A DNA stretch of 48,294 nt from Candidatus Nanopelagicales bacterium (GTDB lineage: Bacteria; Actinomycetota; Actinomycetes; S36-B12; GCA-2699445), in NCBI GenBank assembly GCA_030700225.1, contig JAUYJT010000014.1, forward strand, positions 1 to 48,294, read 5' to 3'. The position numbers were made by a program, and so were the translations under genes. Below the pieces are notes generated by a model. It made no database searches. It was not told where the DNA came from and saw only the letters and a list, made by a program, of their open reading frames with translations. This document shows, piece by piece, positions 19,472-27,581 of the stretch. How positions within the stretch are numbered: the first letter of the stretch is position 1; each line of letters begins with the position of its first letter.

Positions 19472-20572
19472 ATGGACTGGTGGAGGCATCCCAGCGCACG
19501 CCTGGTCGCCGGGTGTGTCGCTGCGGCCCTGAGTCTCGCTTTGGCCGCCGCCGCGACCGCGCCCGTGGTCACTGCGGCACCGGAGCAGACGGCGCCCCCA
19601 GCCCGGGAAACCGGGCGAGCGGCCCCCGGGAAACTCGCATCCGGACTGCCTCCTGTGCCGGGACGTCGCATGTTCGCGGCGAGCAGTCCGTTCAACCAGC
19701 TGATTCCCAGATCCGCGCCCGTACATCCAAGCTCCGCTGAACTCGTCGCACGGCTGTTCCGTCGCGCGCGCTCCAGCCCTCCGGTCGTGGCCGTGTCCCA
19801 GTGGTCCGTTCCAGTCCTCCGCGCCCGGAAGGGCACGAAACGCCAGTCCGTGACACTGACCGCGAACTGGTCACCGTACGCGCGCATGGTTGGCGTTCCC
19901 ATCCCACGGGGCGCCAGACCCGACCCGCAGGGGGACGGCCACCTGGCCATAATCGCTCCCGGCAAGAAGTGGCTCTGGGAACTGTGGCAGGCCCGACGCA
20001 AGGGTGGCCGCTGGCTGGCGTCCTGGGGAACCCGTATCCGGTTGGCATCCTCCGGGGTCCATCGTCGGGGGCTCTCGGCCCGTGGGTCGGGCTTCGCCTT
20101 GACCGCCGGACTCATCTGGCCCCGTGAACTTCGGCGAGGTCGCATCGCCCACGCTCTACTGTTTTCGGCCCATCCAACCAGGCGGACCACGTTCGTGGCC
20201 CCGGCGACGGAATCTGACGGCACAAGTCGCTCGGCCCTGGCTCTCCCAGAAGGTGCACGACTGCGCTTGGATCCGGCGGTCGACCTGAGCGCGTTCGCCA
20301 TGACCCGTAAGGAACGAGTCATCGCCGTCGCCCTTCAGCGCTACGGAATGTTCCTCGGGGACGATGGCGGCAGCGTCGTCAGCCTCTACCAAGTCAATCC
20401 TTCGTCGTTCCGGAAGGCAGTTGTCGGAAGACAACCCTGGCGGCTGTACGACGGCGTGGCGGAGTTGCCTGGGATCCCGTGGGACAGGCTCCAAGTCCTC
20501 GACTACCAAGGCTCGGAAAGGCGTGTGGACACCGACCGCCTTCGCGTCACCGACCCCAGGATCTACCGATAG
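19472..20572 (+). CDS. Secreted protein of unknown function, paralogue 2
   Basis: A 366-residue protein with a signal peptide (about 1-36: WWRHPSARLV, a long Ala/Leu core, VTAAPEQ). It aligns in order with the gene before it: FAASSPFNQLIP matches FPANNYWRTPI, DGHLAIIAPGKKWLWELWQA matches DRHAIIVNADTCTLYETWA, GLIWPRELRRGRIAHALLFSA matches GLLRYDEVRAGKVKHAIRFTA, and RYGMFLGDDGG matches RFGLVLADNGA. Divergence is strong, so the duplication is old. AGGA precedes the ATG. It lies 67 bases after the first copy and is probably in the same transcript. The function is unknown. Confidence 0.75.
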   Translation: MDWWRHPSARLVAGCVAAALSLALAAAATAPVVTAAPEQTAPPARETGRAAPGKLASGLPPVPGRRMFAASSPFNQLIPRSAPVHPSSAELVARLFRRARSSPPVVAVSQWSVPVLRARKGTKRQSVTLTANWSPYARMVGVPIPRGARPDPQGDGHLAIIAPGKKWLWELWQARRKGGRWLASWGTRIRLASSGVHRRGLSARGSGFALTAGLIWPRELRRGRIAHALLFSAHPTRRTTFVAPATESDGTSRSALALPEGARLRLDPAVDLSAFAMTRKERVIAVALQRYGMFLGDDGGSVVSLYQVNPSSFRKAVVGRQPWRLYDGVAELPGIPWDRLQVLDYQGSERRVDTDRLRVTDPRIYR

Positions 20573-20603
20573 GCGCCGCGCGACGTGCGAACTGCCTCTT
20601 GAT

Positions 20604-20673
20604 GATCTTGTTGCGCTTTCGGCCACTTCAGATACGCCAAGCGGCCACATTTGGCCGTTTTCGCTACAAGATC
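20604..20673. repeat. Long imperfect inverted repeat
   Basis: GATCTTGTTGCGCTTTCGGCCA (20604-20625) is complementary to 20652-20673 with about five mismatches of 22. The spacer is 26 bases, so a transcript would fold into one long hairpin. It lies 31 bases after the second secreted-protein gene and has no T-run, so it is at best an atypical terminator. Confidence 0.65.
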
Positions 20674-20778
20674 ACTTGGGGGCTGGATTCGGTCCGGAAA
20701 CGGCGTGCACCCCGGCCTGGCGACAGACACGTTTGATGGCACGAAGCCACCCGCTTCCTTGGGCCAGCCAGACCCGGG

Positions 20779-20839
20779 CTAACCCAATCCTGAACTCCAC
20801 GCAGCAGAGCCGCAAACCGGGCTACCTAGATACTCACTG
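20779..20839. repeat. 61-bp repeat, left copy (inverted relative to 25065-25125)
   Basis: The reverse complement matches 25065-25125 at 58 of 61 positions. The match stops sharply at the CTAACCC end (20779). Beyond 20839 the sequence continues into a piece resembling the arm of the 110-bp element (GCGGCCGTTCC on the minus strand), which in the other copy lies about 90 bases further out. Confidence 0.85.
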
Positions 20840-20989
20840 TCGCTTGTGTCGGAACGGCCGCAAACACACGGCGTCGTACGAGCGGCGATCAATGCGGGAG
20901 CTTCTGGAGGAACGAGGCTAGCCAAGGAACCTGTGCCTCAGGTTCTATAGACAGGTGGAACGGGCCAAGAACTAGGCGGGAGACAACGC

Positions 20990-21331
20990 ATGCACTGGAA
21001 CAAGGGCCTAGTGGCCGCGTGGGTGGCCCTGTTGTGGAGCTGGATCCTGGGCGGATGGTGGATGGTGGACGCCGCGCTCCCCTCCTCGGGGATCAGAGAC
21101 CCAAACTACTTCTGGGTGATGCTCGCGGGAGTCACGCCCCCGCTCGCACTCACCGCCATCTGCGTGGTCATCCAGTCGTCCCCAAGCGCTCGCTTCAAGG
21201 TCCGCCTGGTCTGCACGCTGCTGTTCGCCGTCTACGCGTTCGGCCTGTTCATCCTCGGGTTGTACTTCATGCCTGCACTGGCAGCGTCTGTGATCTCGAC
21301 CATCCAAAGCAGGGTGCCGCGCGAGCAGTAG
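20990..21331 (+). CDS. Small membrane protein, unknown
   Basis: A 113-residue protein with three predicted membrane spans: about 8-30 (VAAWVALLWSWILGGWWMV), 42-63 (VMLAGVTPPLALTAICVVI) and 73-100 (LVCTLLFAVYAFGLFILGLYF). The tail is short and polar. GGGAG lies eight bases before the ATG, supporting translation. It is convergent with ilvC, whose stop is eight bases away. I recognise no family. Confidence 0.6.
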   Translation: MHWNKGLVAAWVALLWSWILGGWWMVDAALPSSGIRDPNYFWVMLAGVTPPLALTAICVVIQSSPSARFKVRLVCTLLFAVYAFGLFILGLYFMPALAASVISTIQSRVPREQ

Positions 21332-21338
21332 GCGGGAC

Positions 21339-22955
<1,617 letters not shown>

Positions 22956-22956
<1 letters not shown>

Positions 22957-24698
22957 TAGTCCTCCCGCTCCCACTTGGGCGCCAAATGCCGCGCCACCTT
23001 GATGTCGTCGTTACTCGTGCCGGCCGCGACCATAGGCCAGACCATCGCGTCCTTGTGGACCTTGAAGTCGACAACCACTGGCTTGTCGTTGATCGCCATC
23101 GCCTGCTCGATCGTCGAGTCGACGTCGGCCTCAGCCGAGCACCGAAGTCCGGCAGCACCGTACGCCTCGGCGAGCTTGACGAAGTCCGGAAACTCGTGGG
23201 ATCTCAAGTCGGTACTGGAGTAGCGCTGGTTGTAGAACAGCGTCTGCCACTGCCGCACCATCCCGAGACTGGAGTTGTTGATCAGCGCGACCTTGATGGG
23301 GATCTCGTTGATCGTGCACGTGGCCAGCTCCTGATTGGTCATCTGGAAGCACCCGTCACCGTCGACGACCCAGACCGTCGTGTCCGGACACCCAACCTTC
23401 GCGCCCATGGCCGCCGGGATCCCGTACCCCATGGTGCCCAATCCGCCCGACGTGAGCCATCGGCGCGGTTGCTGGAAGTTCAGGAACTGGCTGGCCCACA
23501 TTTGGTGCTGCCCGACGCCGGAGGCGTAGATGGCTTCTGGTCCAACCAGGGCGGCGAGCCTCTGGATCACGTATTGGGGCGACAGCGTGCCGTCGTGCGG
23601 ATCCTCGTAGCCCATGGGGTAGGTCTCGCGCCAGTGATCGACGGTGGACAGCCAATCGGTGTAGTCCCCGGCCTGGTTGGCGCCGGTCTCGGCCCGCAGC
23701 GCGATCAACAGCTCGGACAGAATCTCCCGGGCGTCCCCGACAATGGGCAGGTCGACCGCCACGCTCTTACCGATCTCCGCGGGATCTATGTCAGCGTGGA
23801 TCACCTTGGCCCTGGGCGCGAACGAACTCAGCTGACCGGTGACCCGGTCGTCGAACCTGGTACCGATCGCGAAGATCAGGTCCGCGCGCTGCAGCGCCCC
23901 GACAGCAGCCACCGTGCCGTGCATCCCCGGCATGCCGTAGTTCAGGCGGTGACCGTCGGGAAACGCCCCGATCCCCATCATCGTCGTGACGACGGGAATG
24001 CCCGCGAACTCAGCCACGTGCATCAGTTCCGTCGCCGCGTCCGCCAGCACGACTCCCCCACCGGCGAGTAGGACTGGCCGACGGGCCTTGACGATCATCC
24101 GGGCGGCGTCGCGAATCTGCTTGGAGTTGGGGTGAATCTTCGGGCGGTATCCAGGCAGATCCAGTTGCTCCGGCCACGCGAACGTCGTAGGTGCCTGCAG
24201 CGCGTCCTTGGCGATGTCCACTAGGACCGGCCCAGGGCGCCCCGTTCCCGCGATGTGGAAAGCCTCGGCGATCGCTCGCGGAATGTCGTCTGGGTTCGTG
24301 ATCAGGTAGTTGTGCTTGGTGATCGGGAACGTGATGCCGCGGATGTCTGCCTCTTGGAAGGCGTCTGTCCCGATCGCCGGACTTGCCACCTGGCCCGTGA
24401 TCGCCACCATGGGAACTGAGTCCATGTGCGCGTCCGCGAGCGCGGTAACAAGGTTGGTTGCCCCAGGCCCCGACGTCGCCATGCACACTCCAACGCGGCC
24501 GGTCGCTATCGCGTACCCCTCAGCCGCGTGCCCGGCCCCCTGCTCATGGCGCACGAGGATGTGACGGATCTGCGCCGAGTCCATCAACGGGTCGTAGGCG
24601 GGCAGGATCGCTCCTCCGGGAATGCCGAAGACGACCTCGACCCCGGCGTGCTCCAAGGACGCCACCAGACTCTGCGACCCCGTCATGTGCTGCACCAT
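22956..24698 (-). CDS. ilvB: Acetolactate synthase large (catalytic) subunit
   Basis: TPP-, FAD- and Mg-dependent catalytic subunit, about 580 residues. [14 protein letters not shown] is followed by the catalytic Glu in [13 protein letters not shown]. Next are [32 protein letters not shown], the FAD region [10 protein letters not shown], and the TPP motif [15 protein letters not shown] with the metal ligand [15 protein letters not shown] at 24698 has a strong GGAAGGAGGG before it; ATG 24686 is also possible. It is first of ilvB-ilvN-ilvC. Upstream is a leader peptide with a terminator-attenuator. Confidence 0.97.
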
Positions 24699-24809
24699 TC
24701 GGGACCCTCCTTCCTGCATACCGCCGCTCCTGCGGCGACGTCGTCGCGAACTGTACGCCGCCGCCTCGTCCGTTGCCCTCGCCCGCCAAACGAATGGGGA
24801 CCCAGCAAC

Positions 24810-24846
24810 GAAAAACCCCCCGGCCCTATTGGGGCACCGAGGGGTC
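24810..24846 (-). terminator. Intrinsic terminator-attenuator of ilvBNC
   Basis: On the minus strand CCCC-T-CGG-TG-CCC folds on GGG-CCG-GGGG with an AATA-containing loop and is followed by five T residues. It lies between the leader peptide and ilvB, about 110 bases before the ilvB start. A true T-run is rare in this window and marks it as a genuine Rho-independent terminator. Confidence 0.8.
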
Positions 24847-24871
24847 GCGCGTCAGCGGGTGGCCGACGCGC
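24847..24871 (-). promoter_or_regulatory. Pause/antiterminator hairpin in the ilvB leader
   Basis: GCGCGTC and GACGCGC form a perfect 7-bp stem immediately after the leader-peptide stop codon. It is the expected position of the 1:2 (pause) hairpin of an amino-acid attenuator. Confidence 0.5.
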
Positions 24872-24900
24872 TACGTAACTACGAGGCGATGTGATCGCAC
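24871..24900 (-). CDS. Branched-chain leader peptide upstream of ilvB
   Basis: A nine-codon frame starting GTG encodes VRSHRLVVT. Three of the nine residues are consecutive branched-chain amino acids, Leu-Val-Val (CTC GTA GTT). The stop codon abuts the pause hairpin, and a T-run terminator follows. This is the layout of the ilvB attenuators known in corynebacteria and other actinobacteria. The predicted -10 box puts the transcript start at or very near the GTG. Regulation by branched-chain aminoacyl-tRNA is inferred. Confidence 0.7.
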   Translation of the reverse strand: MRSHRLVVT

Positions 24901-24906
24901 GGGGCA

Positions 24907-24936
24907 ATCCTCGGCCTGGCGGGGGCATCGTGTCAA
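24907..24936 (-). promoter_or_regulatory. Probable ilvB promoter
   Basis: A perfect TTGACA -35 (24936-24931) is followed after 18 bases by GAGGAT (24912-24907), a weak -10. The predicted start is about 24900, at the first base of the leader peptide. Confidence 0.6.
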
Positions 24937-24967
24937 ATCAGGGGGTCGGCGGTCCAGCCAGCCCTGA

Positions 24968-25066
24968 CTTTGCGGCCGTTCCCGACAAACGCGCCCTTTG
25001 GGGTACAGGCGCGCCCGTTGCAACGGTCGCGTCCTTCAGTAACGGGTGTTTCTTCCGGGAACGGCA
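24968..25066. repeat. Dispersed ~110-bp palindromic element, copy B
   Basis: The left arm TGCGGCCGTTCCCGACAAAC matches the arm of copy C almost exactly. The inner dyad GCGCCCGTTGCAACGGTCGCG is identical to copy A. The right arm has decayed to CCGGGAACGGC and runs directly into the 61-bp repeat. Confidence 0.8.
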
Positions 25067-25125
25067 GTGAGTATCTAGGTAGCTCGGTTTGTGGCTCTGA
25101 TGCGTGGAGTTCAGGATTGGGTTAG
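25065..25125. repeat. 61-bp repeat, right copy
   Basis: Inverted copy of 20779-20839 with three mismatches. It ends exactly one base before the ATG-like codon that opens the antiporter fragment. The two copies bracket the ilvBNC operon and the small membrane-protein gene. Confidence 0.85.
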
Positions 25126-25251
25126 ATGATCCACGCCGAGCACCGGAAGCTGCTGCGCCTGCGTGACGACGAGGGTCTACCCGACGAGTTGATGTGCACC
25201 ATCCAGCGTGAACTGGATGTGCGACTCAAGGCCAACGAGCTGCCGCGTTGA
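25126..25251 (+). pseudogene. C-terminal remnant of a Na+/H+ antiporter-like protein
   Basis: A 41-codon frame (HAEHRKLLRLRDDEGLPDEL, then IQRELDVRLKAN) matches the cytoplasmic tail pattern of bacterial CPA1 Na+/H+ antiporters, where LLRLRD, D-E and RELD are usual. All membrane segments are missing, and the in-frame codon before it is a stop (TAG) belonging to the 61-bp repeat. It is therefore a 5'-deleted fragment, not a gene. The identification is from the tail motif only. Confidence 0.55.
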
Positions 25252-25316
25252 TCGTCCGAGAACTTCTGGGTAACCGCAAGCCTCCCCACCGTGGCGTCCG
25301 GCCCCCACCAAAGGAA

Positions 25317-26084
25317 CTACAACTGCCGGGCTTTCGCGGTCAGGAAACCGCGAATGATCCCCAGGCTGTACGGATCGGCGATGTGGGTAAGAAACGATTG
25401 GAAATCGACCGCCGCGTGCGAATCTGCCGTGTCGGAGATGATGCGGGCGATGCCGAAACGTGCGCCGTGTTCGTAGGCCACCTGCGCCACGGCCGCTCCC
25501 TCCATCTCCACACAGATGGCGTCGGGGAGCCGTCGGCGCAGATCCTCCCTGAGCTTTCCGTCGGCGACGAACTGGTCGCCGCTGAGCATGAGTCCCCGGG
25601 TGACCACCGGGTTGGCCACCCCGAGGCGGTGTCGGACTTCCTCGGGAAGTTCGGTCAATAGTTGGTGGCGCAGGTAATGTTCGGCGCTTCGTTGCAGCTC
25701 CTCCGTCAGCACAGGATCTGTTGGGATCCGGGTGACTCCCAGGAACGGAAGTTCATGGCGAGGGAATAGTGGTCGGGCATCCATGTCGTGTTGAACGAGT
25801 TCGTCGGCCACGATCACGTCGCCGATCCCACGGTCCGGGTCGACTGCACCGGCGAGTCCTATGAACACGAGCTCGGCGGGGTCGTAACGGGACAGCAACT
25901 GAGTGGCCGTAGTGGCTGAGGCGACCTTGCCCCATCGGGACCACACCGCTACCACCGGACTGCCCCACAACTCTCCCGCGTAGAACTGCCGCTCGCCGAT
26001 CCTCTCGGACCGCACGCCGGTCATCGAGCTGAGCAACGCGTCGATCTCTTCCTGCATGGCGGCCATCAGGGCGATTGGGCGCAT
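25317..26084 (-). CDS. mtnN: 5'-methylthioadenosine/S-adenosylhomocysteine nucleosidase
   Basis: A 255-residue enzyme that hydrolyses the glycosidic bond of methylthioadenosine and S-adenosylhomocysteine. It shows the family Glu near the start (MAAMQEEIDAL), GLAGAVDPDRGIGDVIVAD, the substrate Glu in VEMEGAAVAQVAY and the catalytic Asp in RIISDTAD. It is slightly longer than E. coli Pfs, with an extra segment around 105-145. It is divergent from the cupin gene over 131 bases. Related phosphorylases share the fold, but the MEGAA/SDTAD set favours this call. Confidence 0.88.
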   Translation of the reverse strand: MRPIALMAAMQEEIDALLSSMTGVRSERIGERQFYAGELWGSPVVAVWSRWGKVASATTATQLLSRYDPAELVFIGLAGAVDPDRGIGDVIVADELVQHDMDARPLFPRHELPFLGVTRIPTDPVLTEELQRSAEHYLRHQLLTELPEEVRHRLGVANPVVTRGLMLSGDQFVADGKLREDLRRRLPDAICVEMEGAAVAQVAYEHGARFGIARIISDTADSHAAVDFQSFLTHIADPYSLGIIRGFLTAKARQL

Positions 26085-26215
26085 GGCCCAAGTGTTCCAG
26101 AGTCCTGAGGAATAGACCCGGCAGTTACTCAGCGGTCGGTGCGCGAAGTGGTCGAAGATCAGCCGCAGCGCGGGATTCTCGACTGCGGCCTGTTTCCCGT
26201 CGATAGGCTGCGGCT

Positions 26216-26680
26216 GTGGCCGATGCAGAGAGCTTGATCAGAGATCTGGGCCTACAACAGCACCCCGAGGGTGGTTGGTTCGCAGAGATCCACCGTAGCC
26301 AACACCAGGTGACCCGCTCCGATGCTGCCGTGCGAGTAGCCGGAACGTTGATCTACTACCTGTTACGCGCTGGCGAACACAGCACCTGGCACCGGGTGGC
26401 GTCCGAGGAGATTTGGAACCACGTGGCGGGTGATCCCCTAAGCCTGTATACCCACCCCGGCGAACTCGTGGAGACCGTGCTGGGTACACCGCCGGATCTG
26501 CCAGCCGCCGGAGTCGTCGACGCGGGTGTCTGGCAGGCGGCCCGCAGCAGGGGGACCTTCACCCTCGTGACGTGCGCTGTGTGTCCCGGCTTCGACTTCG
26601 CGGACTTCGAATTGCTCTCCCCTGAATCGACCGACCGCGCGACATTGGCGCAACTGCCAGGCCTCGGCTTCCTCGCGTGA
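26216..26680 (+). CDS. Cupin family protein (DUF985/cupin_5)
   Basis: A 154-residue single-domain beta-barrel. The family hallmarks are LGLQQHPEGGWFAEIHRS near the N-terminus, LIYYLLRAGEHSTWHRVASEEIWNHVAGDPL in the middle and VTCAVCPGFDFADFELL at the end. Conserved His, Glu and Trp line the presumed ligand pocket. The function of this family is not established. GTG at 26216 gives the full N-terminal helix. Downstream is a structured region shared with the convergent doc gene. Confidence 0.85.
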   Translation: MADAESLIRDLGLQQHPEGGWFAEIHRSQHQVTRSDAAVRVAGTLIYYLLRAGEHSTWHRVASEEIWNHVAGDPLSLYTHPGELVETVLGTPPDLPAAGVVDAGVWQAARSRGTFTLVTCAVCPGFDFADFELLSPESTDRATLAQLPGLGFLA

Positions 26681-26708
26681 TGAGCAGACTTTCGGTGCCG
26701 GGAGGCCC

Positions 26709-26840
26709 CGGCCACACTTCGCGCTCACTTTGTGTGAGGCACCTCGCCGCGGTGGTCGCCCGGGGCCATAGCCAAAAGGACAGGAGTCCTCTGCCTGATC
26801 GAGGCAGGAAAGCGGGCGACCGAGACACTCAGTGTGGCCG
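26709..26840. other. Nested self-complementary region between convergent genes
   Basis: CGGCCACACT (26709-26718) pairs perfectly with AGTGTGGCCG (26831-26840). Inside it GGTCGCCCG (26754-26762) pairs with CGGGCGACC (26813-26821). Three hairpins lie within: CTCAC/GTGAG (26724-26738), AGGAC/GTCCT (26777-26790) and TGCCT/AGGCA (26792-26806). On the minus strand AGGAC-TCCT-GTCCT is followed by TTTT, a plausible terminator for doc. The outer arm overlaps the last codons of doc. It could be a bidirectional terminator or a structured RNA. Confidence 0.55.
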
Positions 26841-27218
26841 CCCATGGTCGCGCAGCCACGTCGCGATCTCAGCAACGGCAGCGTCGCCAGTGGCGGCCCT
26901 CACCGCGAAGTCGACGGCTCCAGCTTCGTCACCTTGAACGATTACGCCGTTGCATTCGCAGAAGAGTAACGCGGTAACGAATGCCGTGCGCTTGTTTCCG
27001 TCGATGAATGCGTGACCCCTAGCCAGAGCCACCAGGTACCTCGCGGCCAGCGCCGGAACGTCGTTGACACCTTCGTACATCCAAGCGTTGCGGGGTCGGA
27101 GTAGCGCGGATTCCAGCGCGCCCGCGTCGCGTACTCCAGGTGTCCCGCCATACCGGGCCAACTGGTCAGCGTGGATCGCGGTGACAACCGACGGGTGAAC
27201 CCACTCGGGTTCGCTCAC
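26829..27218 (-). CDS. doc: Death-on-curing (Doc/Fic-fold) toxin
   Basis: A 129-residue Fic-fold protein with the Doc motif HAFIDGNKRTA at about residues 73-83, which includes the catalytic His and phosphate-binding GNKR. It also has the family start WVHPSVVTAIHADQL and GVRDAGALESALLRP. Doc toxins phosphorylate EF-Tu and stop translation. The start GTG overlaps the stop of the antitoxin gene (GTGA), so translation is coupled. The motif is intact, so the toxin is likely active. Confidence 0.88.
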   Translation of the reverse strand: MSEPEWVHPSVVTAIHADQLARYGGTPGVRDAGALESALLRPRNAWMYEGVNDVPALAARYLVALARGHAFIDGNKRTAFVTALLFCECNGVIVQGDEAGAVDFAVRAATGDAAVAEIATWLRDHGRPH

Positions 27219-27445
27219 CGGTCCGCCAACGCTTTCAACGCATTCCTGTAGCGGGCGTTCACCTTCTCCATGGCCTGGATCTGCTTCTCGACCTCCGGGT
27301 CGAACACGGACAACGTGATCTCACCCGCAGCGGATTCCAGCAGTGTCAGATAGTCGCCCTCCCCCACGCCCACGGCCTCGATGACGCTCCTGGGAAGGAG
27401 CACTCCAAGCGACCCGCCGATCCGGCGCACCTTCAACTTCGCCAT
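27215..27445 (-). CDS. AbrB/MazE-type antitoxin of the Doc toxin
   Basis: A 76-residue protein. The N-terminal swapped-hairpin DNA-binding domain is AKLKVRRIGGSLGVLLPRSVIEAVGVGEGDYLTLL, typical of SpoVT-AbrB. The helical C-terminal tail VEKQIQAMEKVNARYRNALKAL probably wraps the toxin. Doc is classically paired with a Phd-fold antitoxin, so here the partner has been exchanged for an AbrB-fold one. A TATAAT box sits just before the start codon, and a TAAC-AAAG-GTTA inverted repeat next to it may be the autoregulatory operator. Confidence 0.85.
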   Translation of the reverse strand: MAKLKVRRIGGSLGVLLPRSVIEAVGVGEGDYLTLLESAAGEITLSVFDPEVEKQIQAMEKVNARYRNALKALADR

Positions 27446-27451
27446 ACGATG

Positions 27452-27467
27452 ATTATAACCTTTGTTA
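27452..27467 (-). promoter_or_regulatory. -10 box and candidate operator of the Doc/AbrB pair
   Basis: On the minus strand TATAAT (27457-27452) lies six bases before the antitoxin ATG, predicting a leaderless or nearly leaderless mRNA. Partly overlapping it is TAAC-AAAG-GTTA, a short perfect inverted repeat where the AbrB-fold protein could bind. Confidence 0.55.
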
Positions 27468-27581
27468 CACCTGATGCGCAGGGCCGCGGCCCGTGACTAG
27501 CACGCGATCCCGCGAGCCACGCCACGACGGCAATTCGACCGTTCCTTCTCGCAGGCACGAGCGAGGCGGCAGGATCGGGGG

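Larger units (their letters stand above)
20573..20989. other. Gene-free stretch with repeats
   Basis: No credible gene is seen in these 417 bases. It holds a long inverted repeat (20604-20673), a 61-base sequence repeated in inverted orientation at 25065-25125, a fragment resembling the arm of the 110-bp palindromic element (20840-20872), and a 6-bp hairpin AACCTG/CAGGTT near 20929-20945. An open frame ending at 20921 has a CRLC motif but overlaps the repeat and shows no start or family resemblance. Confidence 0.6.
24699..25316. other. Regulatory and repeat-rich stretch without an intact gene
   Basis: From ilvB outwards it holds the ilvB ribosome binding site, attenuator, leader peptide and promoter (24810-24936), a copy of the 110-bp palindromic element (24968-25066), the right copy of the 61-bp repeat (25065-25125), and the truncated antiporter tail (25126-25251). 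About 65 bases before the nucleosidase stop show nothing recognisable. Confidence 0.7.

Noticed and set aside
20364-20921. 185-codon frame ending in a CRLC-containing tail, possible zinc-finger protein
   Set aside because: It overlaps the second secreted-protein gene and runs through the 61-bp repeat; no plausible independent start or family match.
26777-26821. Hammerhead-like core (CTGAT...GAAA) in the structured intergenic region
   Set aside because: The catalytic core would need CUGAUGA; here it reads CTGATCG, so it is not a hammerhead ribozyme.
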